Source of the DNA: Echria macrotheca
Lineage: Eukaryota; Ascomycota; Sordariomycetes; Sordariales; Schizotheciaceae
Direction: 5' to 3'
NCBI GenBank assembly: GCA_030411725.1
Contig: MU839833.1
Coordinates: 124,001 to 188,000, forward strand
DNA length: 64,000 bases
The notes beneath the pieces are model-generated. The model saw only the letters and a program-made list of their open reading frames with translations. It was not told the DNA's origin and ran no database searches. Positions 55,094 through 64,000 of the stretch are shown here, one piece after another; within the stretch, counting starts at the first letter, position 1, and each line of letters opens with the position of its first letter. The position numbers and the translations under genes are program-made.

Positions 55094-55397
55094 CTATCGG
55101 GCCTCGAACTGGACCATTCTATTCAGAGTTAGCAAACGCCTCTGAAGTATCTGAGAAGAGGCAAAGAGGAAAAGAAGAGTACCTCTTCGTCCGCTCCTTG
55201 TAGAGAACACGAGCGCCGCACTTCTGGCAACGGATGGGCGCATCCTTCTCCAGCGGGACCCGTACGGCGCAGTCGCCGCAGATGTAGTGCATGATTCCAG
55301 CGCGGCTTTCAACGCCGTACTCACGGCCGCCGGACCCGCCACCCGTGGTGAAGGACTGCTGGGTGCCCGTGGGGATCTGGTACTGCTCGCGCGACAT
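55094..55397 (-). CDS. RPB12: RNA polymerase I/II/III common subunit Rpb12 (ABC10-alpha)
   Basis: Two exons, 55397-55183 and 55118-55094, with a 64-bp intron; 79 aa. Rpb12 is a small zinc-binding subunit shared by all three nuclear RNA polymerases. The zinc site is MHYICGDCAVRV with RCQKCGARVLYKERTKR, a CxxC-x13-CxxC. The tiny second exon adds MVQFEAR, the invariant end of the family, which confirms the splice. A Gln/Gly/Ser-rich leader of 35 residues precedes the zinc domain, as in other filamentous fungi. Confidence 0.95.
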
Positions 55398-55879
55398 TTT
55401 GATGAAGGTTTGGACGGTTGTTCGTGTCAGTGGATAATAGAACAAGTTGTTTTCTCGATGGGCAGAGGAAGGGCGAGTGTTTGATGTCGAGTTTGGTTTG
55501 CGGAGAGGAAGAGGAGGAGGGGTTGATGAACTGGGAGTCAGCGCGACGAAGGACGCTTGACGAGAGTCGCCATCTAAAAAAAGGCGGCCGTACCTGGCAG
55601 AATTTTCCGCATGCTTATGTAATGTCAATATTTTTGAGACACGATGCACACGTGACCATCAACACACAGTTCCGTCCCTCCCGCTTGCCGGTTGCCGAGG
55701 TCTCCACCAGACGGCCGGGCCGGCAGGCAATGGAAATCGATAAGCGATCGCAAGCACACCATCCTCAACCGCTCTTCGGTTCTATTTACATACCATTCTC
55801 ACCCACCGCAAGATTCAAGTAATGGACATACCGACGCCCATCTAACCAATTCCTTCCTCCCTTCCCACATCGCCCAGCC
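55398..55879. promoter_or_regulatory. Divergent promoter of RPB12 and the HIT gene, 482 bp
   Basis: Contains ATCGATAAG at 55736-55744, 136 bp before the HIT gene start. No gene inside. Confidence 0.4.
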
Positions 55880-56536
55880 ATGGCGCTCAACACCTCCCAA
55901 GAGCCGGTTCCCCCACCGCAATCCGACTTCGACCCCCTCCCCCTCCAACACTCACCCACCGACCCGTCGGCATGCCCCTTCTGCCGCATCGCAACCGTCT
56001 ACGCGCCCTACGATCCCGCGAACCCACCACCGCCCGACGCCCCGGCCCTAAACCCCGACGCGACAAGCCCCGACCCATCCACCTTCGTCGTCCTCTCCAC
56101 CCCCCTCCTGATCGCATTCCTCGACATCATGCCCCTCTCGACGGGGCACGTGCTGCTCTGCCCGCGCGCGCACCGGCCGAAGCTAACGGACGCGACGGCG
56201 CGCGAGGCGAGCGATCTAGGCCGATATCTGCGCGTGCTCTCGGCTGCCGTAGCGCGCGCGACAGGCGTGGCGGACTGGAACGTGGTACAGAATAACGGGG
56301 CGGCGGCGGCGCAGGTCGTACCGCATATGCACTTCCACATCATTCCGCGACCGGAGCTGCGGGATCGCGGGAGGGAGCGGTTCACGGCGACCATGTTTGG
56401 GCGCGGGCAGCGGGAGGATCTGGACGAGGAGGAGGCGGCGAGGCTTGCGGCGGAGATTAGGGCTGCCGTGGCGGAGGTGGTGAGGGAAGAGGAAGAGGAG
56501 GACGAAGAGGAGCGAGAAGGCAAGGCAAAGCTATAG
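55880..56536 (+). CDS. HIT-family nucleotide hydrolase
   Basis: Single exon, 218 aa. HIT proteins hydrolyse nucleotidyl phosphates such as adenosine phosphoramidates or ApnA. The domain spans about residues 30-175: CPFCRIATVYAPYDP at the start, LIAFLDIMPLSTGHVLLCPR for the beta-sheet, WNVVQNNGAAAAQVVPH for the substrate loop, and the catalytic triad HMHFHIIPR. An Ala/Pro-rich insert of about 25 residues interrupts the N-terminal part and the tail is poly-Glu. It belongs to the fungal HNT group rather than FHIT by the NNGxxxxQ pattern. Cytosolic, no signal. Confidence 0.92.
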   Translation: MALNTSQEPVPPPQSDFDPLPLQHSPTDPSACPFCRIATVYAPYDPANPPPPDAPALNPDATSPDPSTFVVLSTPLLIAFLDIMPLSTGHVLLCPRAHRPKLTDATAREASDLGRYLRVLSAAVARATGVADWNVVQNNGAAAAQVVPHMHFHIIPRPELRDRGRERFTATMFGRGQREDLDEEEAARLAAEIRAAVAEVVREEEEEDEEEREGKAKL

Positions 56537-56667
56537 CCACGATTGGTGGCGCATGTTTGAACGAAGAAGCAAATTACTCCGTATGTCCCTGTTTGAACCT
56601 CTTTATTTCTGCATAGGTACATCATTTTTTTCCGTGTCTAACTATTTAAACAAGGGGTGGTCCAAGT

Positions 56668-57679
56668 TCACTCGTCGTCCCCGAAAAACACCTGGATGGG
56701 AATCCAGCCGTCGGTGCAGACCTTGAACCGGTCCGGAACGGCGTCGATCTTGGCAATCTCGTCATCGGTGAGCGACCAGCCGTCGAGCGCAAAGTTGGCC
56801 TCGACACGCGAGGGCGTAACGCTCTTTGGTAGGACCGACCACCCCTTCTGGATGCCCCATGCCAGAAGGACCTGCGCGACGCTGCGGCCCTTGCTCTCGG
56901 CGATGGACTTGAGCGTCTCGTTGTTGCTAAGCGGGGAGTCGCTGCTGCCGAGCGGCGAGTAGCCCGACGAGTGGATACCCTTGGACGCGTTGTAGGCGAC
57001 AAGCTTGGGCGATGGGTTTCCGGGGTGCAGCTCGATCTGGTTGACGGCCGGGACGGTCTGTAATATCCAGTCAGCCTATCTGTGTGTATGTGTGTGTGTC
57101 TTCAAGTTTTCGGCCTTACCGTGGTGTTAGGATCCTTCAGCAGCCGCTCCAGATGCGTAATGCCAAAGTTGCTGACGCCAATGGCCTTGACCTTGCCCGT
57201 ATCGACAAGCTTCTGCATCGAGTGCCAGGTATCGACATAGTCCCAGTCGGAATATACCTTCTTCATGTCTGACGGGTCCGAGCTGCATGGCCAGTGCATC
57301 AGGTACAGATCGAGGTAGTCGGTGCCGAGGGCCTTGAGGGAGTCATCGAGCGCCGCGGCCGCGCGCTTGTGGTCCGGGTTGTTGAGCTTGGTCGTCAGAA
57401 AGATCTCGCTGCGCGGCACGCCCGAGGCCTTGATGCCCTGGCCCACCTCCTTCTCGTTGCCGTAGGCGGCCGCCGTGTCGATGTGCCGGTATCCGGCGCG
57501 CAGGGCTGCCTCGACGGCTTTGCCTACCTCGCCCGGGGCGGACTGCCAGGTCCCGAGGCCGATGGCGGGGATCGAGGCGCCCGTGTTGAGCTTGAATGTC
57601 TTTCTGGAGGCGCCTGTTAGCTTGCAATTGGACTGTGGGCGGGGGTGAATAATCACTTATTGAGAGCTTCGTGAGCCAT
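56668..57679 (-). CDS. Aldo-keto reductase (glycerol dehydrogenase-like)
   Basis: Three exons, 57679-57657, 57603-57120 and 57057-56668, with introns of 53 and 62 bp; 298 aa. An NADPH-dependent carbonyl reductase of the AKR fold. The catalytic tetrad is readable: Asp and Tyr in DTAAAYGNE, Lys in FLTTKLNN, His in LYLMHWP. GVSNFGITHLERLL is the AKR signature 2, and SVLPKSVTPSRVEANFA the cofactor-binding signature 3. The first exon encodes only MAHEALN. The end KVCTDGWIPIQVFFGDDE is typical of the fungal Gcy1/Gld1 group. The substrate is not determined by sequence. Confidence 0.93.
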
Positions 57680-59092
57680 GGTGTAGGTTCTGATGGTGAT
57701 TCCGTACAGTTGAGGGGAAGGGTAGCGGGGTTTTATGACGAAGTGGCGAGCGGGAGGGAGTATTTGTACCGATGGGAATTGGGAATGCGAAAGGAACACG
57801 GAAGAGCGAACAGAGGAAGGTATAAGGCGCGAGACGAGGGGGCGGGGTGCCTTGATATACACTGACGGCATGGGAATATCGGGAGTGTATTTCCACACGG
57901 TTCTGTGTGGATGTACTTGTACCTGACTGTGGACCTTTTCTAGCTGTCTTGCAGAGAGGTATAGCAAGGAAAGGGAGGAAAGAGCCAGCAGGGGAGGGGG
58001 ACGGATGGAGATATGCCTCTCTGAAACTTTCTTGCTTATGCATCCAACCCCTCATCTTTCCGCTCCTCTGTTGGGAAAGCCCGGGGTAGCAAACGAACAA
58101 TGCATACTCTACACGCAATTGTTTACCCTCACTCTTTCTGTTTGAGTAAGTTTGTCTGCTTGCTGGCAGGCAAGACTCTGTACCTCACGGCGAAGCTTGG
58201 TATCTGCACATCAGGTACATGTCTCTTCTATGACGTAGCAGTCCGGCATCGACGGAGGAGGGGTGATGGAGGACAGACGGCAGGCGAAAGAAACCACACA
58301 GGAATACCCCGCCTTTTTTCGAATATCTTCCCATCCAGACACAGCGAACCGGCCGAGGTAGTATCCGTAGCTGCGAGCTGTAGGTAGGAAGGAGTCCAGT
58401 TCCCAAGCAGACAAGCAGTGGGCGGGGTATTTCGGCCCGAAGCAACCTCGACCCTTTCTCACCAAGCATTTCCATCAACCAAGCTTCTGGGATTCGAGGG
58501 ATATATGTATGTCTTGCATACACACACCTGGTTACAGCCAAGAATTTTTCCGATTAGGTGGAGCAGGAACTGCGTTAGTAATGCAGGATACAAGTTTGGA
58601 CCTGTCACTTCGCCATCTTGACCTATCCCGGGTTTGCAGATAAGGCAGTAAACTTGGTTATTCATAGAATTACTGTTAGCCGGCGCCGATTTGTCACTCA
58701 AGTGGTCGCCCTTCGATCTTCATTTTCGCTTTGTCCATATGCGGAAGATCCTTCTGCCGGGAAAGTCCGTTGTCCCGCAATCCAGGGGGCTGCGTTTTAG
58801 ATCGCAGTCACCCTACCTAGGAGGACCCAATTCGATGATAAATCACCGGAAAAGGGGTAAAGAGGGTCAACAAAACACTTGGGAATCATTGCTTCGTGAT
58901 CTTCCATCGAAGGACCTCTAATTGATAACTGATGCTCCGCCCACCGATCCGCGATCAGGCAGGAGTAACATATTGTTAGTCGCTTTTGAAAACTGTTTCC
59001 CAATACTCTCTACGCTAAAGACTCGAGGGCACAACCGCCGAATTGAACCAATGAATAACAACCCACCATCTTCCTCACCAAACTCTCGCTAA
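57680..59092. other. 1.4-kb intergenic region
   Basis: Upstream of the aldo-keto reductase gene and downstream of the ChAPs gene, both minus. Small frames without recognisable protein. No RNA gene seen. Confidence 0.4.
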
Positions 59093-61435
59093 CTAACCAT
59101 CCGTGCCGCTGCTTCTGAACGTGGCACAGAGCGCGGCGTAATGATGCGTGAGGTCGAGAACGTTCTGCGGCAGGTTCGTTGCTTGGATGATGCTCCTGAC
59201 TTTGACTGCTCCCTCGTCTTCGATCAACATGCGGATAGTGTGAAGGAGCTCGGGCGAAAACTCGCTGTACCACCGGTATTGCCATGTAACCAACCTAATC
59301 GTCGCGGCAACAGTCTCGCGCGTATTCTTGTTCTTCTCAAACACCTTGAGGATGCCCGAGAGGGCCTTCGGGCTGAAGCGCATCGAGAGACAAGCTCGGT
59401 ACGCTTCGACAGCCTCGTCGGTGTGCTGGAGACGCTCCGCCAAGCTGCCCAGAATCTCCCACTCCTCGGAGGATTTCTTATACTGCATGCTCTGGGCGCG
59501 GTATTGAGCCATCTGAGTGCGCCATATCGTGTAAACACGGAGGTCCTCATACAAAACCATAAACAGGCTGTCGAGCCAGCGTTCACATAGACGCTTGTTG
59601 TTCAATCGGGAGAAGTGGTCCTCGGCACCCTAGCTCAAGTCAGCAATCACATCGTCGCCAGACATGCAAACGTACGTTCTCCTGCTCCTTCTTCGCCTCA
59701 TCGGGGTCAACGGCACTGGACGGCCTCTCCAACTCTTCGGGTTTCCCGTTGGCGTCAAGGTTTTGCGAAGTAGGCTCGCTTTCTTCGTCCTTCTCATCAT
59801 CCGAGGCTTCTGACGCATCCCCGTTTGCCGTGGGATCCGGAGTTCCCCTGAGACCGTCGGTGCTAGCGTTGCGCTTCGCCGGGAGGGAAGGATCTTGTTT
59901 TTCATGCCGATATTCGTCTTCCATTACAAAAACATTGCTCCGGATCTTGAGCAGCTGATCCCAACCAATCTTGGCCGTCATCTCCGTGAGAATGCTGTAC
60001 GCAGCCTTGAACGTGCCGCGATACGCGGCGGCGCGAAGATTGAGCAGGCTCGGGTCTACCTGTTCGGAATACCTGGACTCAGGCTCGCTGTCAATCTCGT
60101 CTAACCTCGTCTCTGGGAGTGTAGGAAGATGAACGTCCTTCGGTTCGGGCATGATGGGCGTGTCCTTGTCCTGGTATGTGAACATTGGGCATGAGTTTAG
60201 GATAGTCAGCGCGTTTTCCCAGTCCTCCATGGCGACGTAGACTTGTGCTAGCCTTGCCCAGGTACCAAACTCGCTGGGCGCTGCAATTGTGCTTCGGTCT
60301 GCGCATCCCAAGGCCATGCGTAGCCGTTCTTCCTTTTGTTCAGGCGCTGCGGCTGTCTCGGCTTTTTTGAGGAGGAACTCAGCTTGCGTGTCAAGCATGA
60401 CATAATCCATTGGTGTTTGCTTTAGTGCCTCGTGGAGGATGCGGACTCCTTGAACCTCTTCGTTGCCCATGAACAGGACCTTGGCAAGGAGCGAGGCAAC
60501 TTCCGTGTTCTGCGTCCGAAGCTTCTCAAAGAGGTTGATTCCCGAGGCGTACCGACCAGTCGTACTGAAATACTTCAAGAGACCGCTCGTCAGGTGGTTG
60601 GACACCACGTTAGGTACCTGGACGACCGAGTCCGAGCCGAGTTGCCAACCTGTGGGCCTAATTAGCACCATCCCAGTCTATGCATCGGTAAAAAGCATAC
60701 CCTTGAAGAAAAGCTGCTCGGCGGCGCTGAGAAACTTGTGCTCAGTCTCGGTATTTGTCACTGGGTTGAACCGCCGGACGCCCATGATCTTCCGGATGGT
60801 GTCGCCTGTGCCATCGTCGGCATACGAGTAGGCGCGCAATACACTGCAGAGATACGTCTCCAGCCAGAGCTCATCTGTCGCCTTACGTTTCTCGCCTCGC
60901 TCGTCGACACAGTAGCTCTCGACGGACCCCGGGAAGGGTGCGTGAACACGCATGTCCACTCTGGAGAAAGCATTGTAGCAGCTAGCGGAAACCACCGTCA
61001 GAACGTCGCCTGAAATCCAGCGGTATGGAACGGGCATACCAGTAAGTGCCCTCAATGGTCTTGGCCGTGGCCGACTGGCCGAACTCCTTATACGTCAGGG
61101 TGTTGATGTATGCAGCAAGGCTGGCCGAGGAAGATGCGTCGACGCCCGTGACATGATGATAGACACCTATCTGTAGCCGTAAAGATTAGAGACACGGCGC
61201 AGACGGGGTCTCTGGGCGAGCACGCACTTGTTTCCCAGGGTGTCTCAGGGGCTGCTTGAGAAGATGGACCAAGTCGGGGGGGCCCAGCTCTCGCAGAGCA
61301 GCCAAAGACTCGGTGCGCGTATCAATCGACTCGTGCAAGATCTCCTCCGTGATCCTATCAGCGCCAAAGTCAGCAAAGAGCCTCTTCAACTGAGCCAGGG
61401 GACAAGACAGACTCGGGGACCGCCGGCGCAACCAT
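59093..61435 (-). CDS. ChAPs family exomer cargo adaptor (Bch1/Bud7-like), with a frame break
   Basis: Exomer adaptors bind Chs5 and Arf1 at the trans-Golgi and sort cargo such as chitin synthase. Frame-consistent exons: 61435-61413, 61354-61228, 61170-61040, 60981-60701, 60649-59676, 59629-59093 (690 aa). Recognisable blocks are SLAALRELGPPDLVHLLKQP, IGVYHHVTGVDASSSASLAA, NAFSRVDMRVHAPFPGSVES, TPMDYVMLDTQAEFLLKKAE, SEFGTWARLAQVYVAMEDWE (TPR-like), and LVTWQYRWYSEFSPELLHTI. Between exons 3 and 4 the only in-frame solution is a 58-bp intron with a CTGAC branch site. Its interior, in the frame of exon 4, reads SGDVLTVVSAS, which looks conserved, so this may be a frameshift instead. The acidic insert near residue 480 is variable. 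Confidence 0.88.
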
Positions 61436-62026
61436 TGCGACGGACTTGGACTTCCACGTCGACCCAGCGGGCGACAACCAACCTCAGCCTCAGGGCGACT
61501 CGATGCAATCGGATTTTCGACTTCGGCGAACGGGTGAGGCGTGGAGTCTTGGATCTGAAAGCCGCACCTCTCGGTCCACTAGACAGCACCGTCCGAGGCT
61601 GAGACGTTAAAACCTCGTCGGTTGTGTTGGCTTTGGATCGCCAGATTGGACCAGATGCTTGGACCAGATGCCCCATCTTGCTGGACGATTAGTGGCAGCT
61701 TCTCAAGCCCCAAAGCTGCATGGAGCACGGGCCACAAACGGCTGTCTCGCAAGCTGGAACCTGATTCTTTTTCTGCCTGCCGATTGGGCCGTGTCTGGCA
61801 GGCACAGTGCCAGGGTCCAGGGGAGTGAGCTTGCCATTTCATTACGCCACGTCCCGCGGGAAGTCAAGTCGCGTCTTCAAAGCTGCGATTTTCGATTTTG
61901 GGTCAGGTTTCGAGACCAAGTCAGCCCATGGGAAAATGACCACCACTAGGGAGCGAAAACCGACCATTGAACCGCAATCGCCAACCTAGCGCCGATACAT
62001 GATACCGAAGGAGGGAATTGGGCAAA
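61436..62026. promoter_or_regulatory. Divergent promoter of the ChAPs gene and HIR3, 591 bp
   Basis: Separates the two start codons. No CGATAA word and no clear operator seen. Confidence 0.4.
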
Positions 62027-64000
62027 ATGGCAGGCAATGGTGTTTCCCAGTCTTCGTCCTGGTCGCTAACAAGCCCGCAGCCAGCGTTCTCGGCAATCAA
62101 CGTCGAGCCCGAGGAAAATGTGGTTGAGGAGGTCGACACAACCAAGGAGCTGCAGGTCGACGATGCCCTCAAACTTTTCCAGAATGCCCTCAAACTTCAT
62201 GCCGGGGGGCCCCGTTGTTTCGACGACGCCGCCGATGCCTACGATGCCCTGTTCGAGTCCGACATCTTCAAATTCCCCGAGGCCAGGACCGAGTACGAGC
62301 GCAACGAGCGGCGACCCGACGGTTCATTCGTCATCGAGCCCACATTCACGCCCGGCCTAGATGTGGTCGGCGCCGATGTCGACGGAATCGGAAGCAGCTT
62401 GCCCCAAGCCTTCTATCTTGCCTACAAAAACCACGGCCAGTTTCTCATCGACAACATCAAATACAAGACCCGCGTGTCGTCGGCTTCCGGACGACATGCT
62501 TTTGAGGCCGACGCTATCCAACAATACGCCAACCGTGCTTTAGAGGACTTTACCGCGGCCCTTGATCGCGATCCTTCCGATGCCGAGCTATGGAGGAAGA
62601 CGGCGCGGGTCGCCGCATTCCTCAAGAGTGCCCGCATCAGCCGCTACGGTTTGGAAGCCGCCATCGAGCTAGACGACGATCCCACGGTTGCAGAAGTAGA
62701 GCCCCCGTCCTTGGCTGAAGGCCTGGCCGGAGAGCAACTGAAAGAGCAGCTGGAAGTTCTGGGGGATACAATGGCACTGAGCCACCCGATCATGAAACCG
62801 ATTTGTGAAAGAGGACTGCCGCCCTACCTGGAGCGGTTCGTCGACCCACTGCCTTTCCTTCCAAACCCCACCAAGCTTCTCGCGATGCCCGGGACAGGCC
62901 CCGGTGAAGATACCGTTACCCGATTCCTCATCGAGCTACCCAGCTCCTCGTGGACGGAGTTAGGCATGGCGTTGGTTCGTTTCGTCGCCGCCAACGGCCT
63001 TTGCGGGCAGGCGGTTTGGATACAGGCCCCCGAGCCAGATGTCAACGAGGACATCCAGATGGAAGTCGACAAGCAGTTGCAACCTCCCGAACCATCGTCT
63101 CCCCTACAGATTCAAGATTCAGCTGTCCCGGAGTCAAAATCGGTAGACGAGGCCAAGGTGGAGCCGGAGGGCGCGAGGAACGAGCCAGCTGCCGCCGAAG
63201 CCCCACCTACCAACGATCAAGCTACTAATAACGAGCAAAGCCAGCCGGCCCCGTCAAGGAAGCGGTCCCAATCCGCTGCCGGAATTCATGATGCTCCAGA
63301 AGAGGACAACGGTGATGTGAAAAGAAGTAAACGCACTCGGAGGCGTGATACCGCTGTCGAGGAGGTGATGGACCCGGCAACGCTTCTCGCGACTCAGCTC
63401 CAGCCATTCCAAGCTGCCGATCAAAACCTTTTCCAGACCACGAAGGATCTCCTCGAGAACCTAGGTGTCACGGACGCGGTAACGCTCGGCAGGATAGCCG
63501 AGGTGCTGGACTCATGTGCCTCGGGGGACCGGAGTTCCAAGATCCAAAACCTGGCGGCAAACGATTTGCGGGAGGCCATCGTCAAGTTTGACGAAGATAC
63601 AGCGAATATTCTCCTGAGCAAGCGAGAGAGCACCCAGATTAGCCTCTCAGCATTCCTAGAGCACTCGAAATCAGGCCCCCAGCGTGCGTTGGAGGCTCCT
63701 GCATTCGACGACACCTTGGATCTTGGTCATTTTGTGGAAAAGGTAAACTCCGAATGGACCACAGTGCACGACGTCGTGTATGGCTTCGTGAAAGCGCTGG
63801 CCAGGACATACAGCCAGTACAAGTGGTCCGACGCCACCAAAACGTCCGTTGTGCAAGTAATCAGCCGGTTAGACGAGGCCATATACGAAGAAGCTATGTC
63901 TGAGTGGCTTTCACTCCTGAGCAGTAGGCAGCAATCTGAGGCGCTGCCCGAGATGGCTGGCCTGGCCCTGATGCTGTTCGAGCTTCATCTCGACATCTAC
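62027..64000 (+). CDS. HIR3: Histone transcription regulator 3 (Hir3), N-terminal part, runs off the window
   Basis: Open from the ATG at 62027 to the last base, 658 codons. Hir3 belongs to the HIR/HIRA H3-H4 chaperone complex and resembles CABIN1. The start region FSAINVEPEENVVEEVDTTK, then VDDALKLFQNALKLHAGGP and AADAYDALFESDIFKFPEA, is the Hir3 N-terminal TPR-like unit, followed by FYLAYKNHGQFLIDNIKYK and ALEDFTAALDRDPSDAELWR. A Glu/Pro-rich linker with a basic nuclear-signal-like stretch (KRSKRTRRR) lies at about 425-435. The helical repeat resumes at QPFQAADQNLFQTTKDLLEN. A 39-base GTTTCC...GCAG near 62043-62081 has a branch-like GCTAAC and could be a tiny intron, since the family usually starts directly before FSAINVEP. 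Confidence 0.88.
   Translation, partial: MAGNGVSQSSSWSLTSPQPAFSAINVEPEENVVEEVDTTKELQVDDALKLFQNALKLHAGGPRCFDDAADAYDALFESDIFKFPEARTEYERNERRPDGSFVIEPTFTPGLDVVGADVDGIGSSLPQAFYLAYKNHGQFLIDNIKYKTRVSSASGRHAFEADAIQQYANRALEDFTAALDRDPSDAELWRKTARVAAFLKSARISRYGLEAAIELDDDPTVAEVEPPSLAEGLAGEQLKEQLEVLGDTMALSHPIMKPICERGLPPYLERFVDPLPFLPNPTKLLAMPGTGPGEDTVTRFLIELPSSSWTELGMALVRFVAANGLCGQAVWIQAPEPDVNEDIQMEVDKQLQPPEPSSPLQIQDSAVPESKSVDEAKVEPEGARNEPAAAEAPPTNDQATNNEQSQPAPSRKRSQSAAGIHDAPEEDNGDVKRSKRTRRRDTAVEEVMDPATLLATQLQPFQAADQNLFQTTKDLLENLGVTDAVTLGRIAEVLDSCASGDRSSKIQNLAANDLREAIVKFDEDTANILLSKRESTQISLSAFLEHSKSGPQRALEAPAFDDTLDLGHFVEKVNSEWTTVHDVVYGFVKALARTYSQYKWSDATKTSVVQVISRLDEAIYEEAMSEWLSLLSSRQQSEALPEMAGLALMLFELHLDIY

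Noticed and set aside
57087..57099. GT-rich microsatellite
   Set aside because: Short, inside an intron of the aldo-keto reductase gene; no function suggested.

Overview
The window is nuclear DNA from a filamentous ascomycete (Pezizomycotina), most likely a Sordariomycete. The evidence is GC-rich coding sequence, introns of about 45-130 bp with GTRNGT donors and CTRAC branch sites, and fungal hallmark families: a Zn2Cys6 regulator, a LaeA-like methyltransferase, a P450, a UNC93-like MFS carrier, DUF7053, ChAPs and HRI1. The order or species is not provable from the sequence alone. I placed exons by reading splice sites and checking frame; every complete multi-exon model closes to a multiple of three.

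Layout. 0-9.2 kb: a cut-off gene end, the kinetochore gene NUF2 (-), a 4.4-kb gene-poor stretch, then a large disordered fungal protein (+). 10.8-17.6 kb: a trypsin-fold protein with a Cys at the nucleophile position (-), a divergent tail-anchored membrane protein (+), a 600-bp non-autonomous DNA transposon with target-site duplication, and a G-alpha-like protein that has lost its nucleotide-binding motifs (-). 18.3-23.3 kb: dihydroorotate dehydrogenase, an Mpv17/Sym1 family protein and a UNC93-like transporter (all -). 24.1-31.3 kb: a TauD-like dioxygenase (+), HRI1 (+), a 12-exon LaeA-like methyltransferase (-) and a divergent P450 (+). 31.3-37.4 kb: gene-poor, AT-richer accessory sequence with a decayed coding region, a 254-bp inverted-repeat element and a secreted Pro/Lys/Ser repeat protein. 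37.4-43.1 kb: a Zn2Cys6 regulator (-), a small probable mitochondrial protein (-) and a third inverted-repeat element, 626 bp with a 9-bp duplication.

43.3-64 kb is a housekeeping block: SSF1 (-) and RRP3 (+) on one 238-bp divergent promoter, CWF19-like splicing factor (-), DUF7053 (-), GPN1 (+) facing RPB12 (-), a HIT protein (+), an aldo-keto reductase (-), the ChAPs cargo adaptor BCH1/BUD7 (-) and, divergent from it, HIR3 (+), which runs off the window.

Functional links: SSF1 and RRP3 both serve ribosome assembly; GPN1 is needed for RNA polymerase II assembly/import and lies next to the Pol II subunit RPB12. The dioxygenase, methyltransferase, P450 and transporter could be tailoring genes, but no backbone synthase is present. 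The least ordinary items are the degenerate G-alpha, the Cys-nucleophile trypsin-like protein, three unrelated inverted-repeat elements, and a recurring CGATAA promoter word in the housekeeping block. No tRNA, rRNA or CRISPR was seen.
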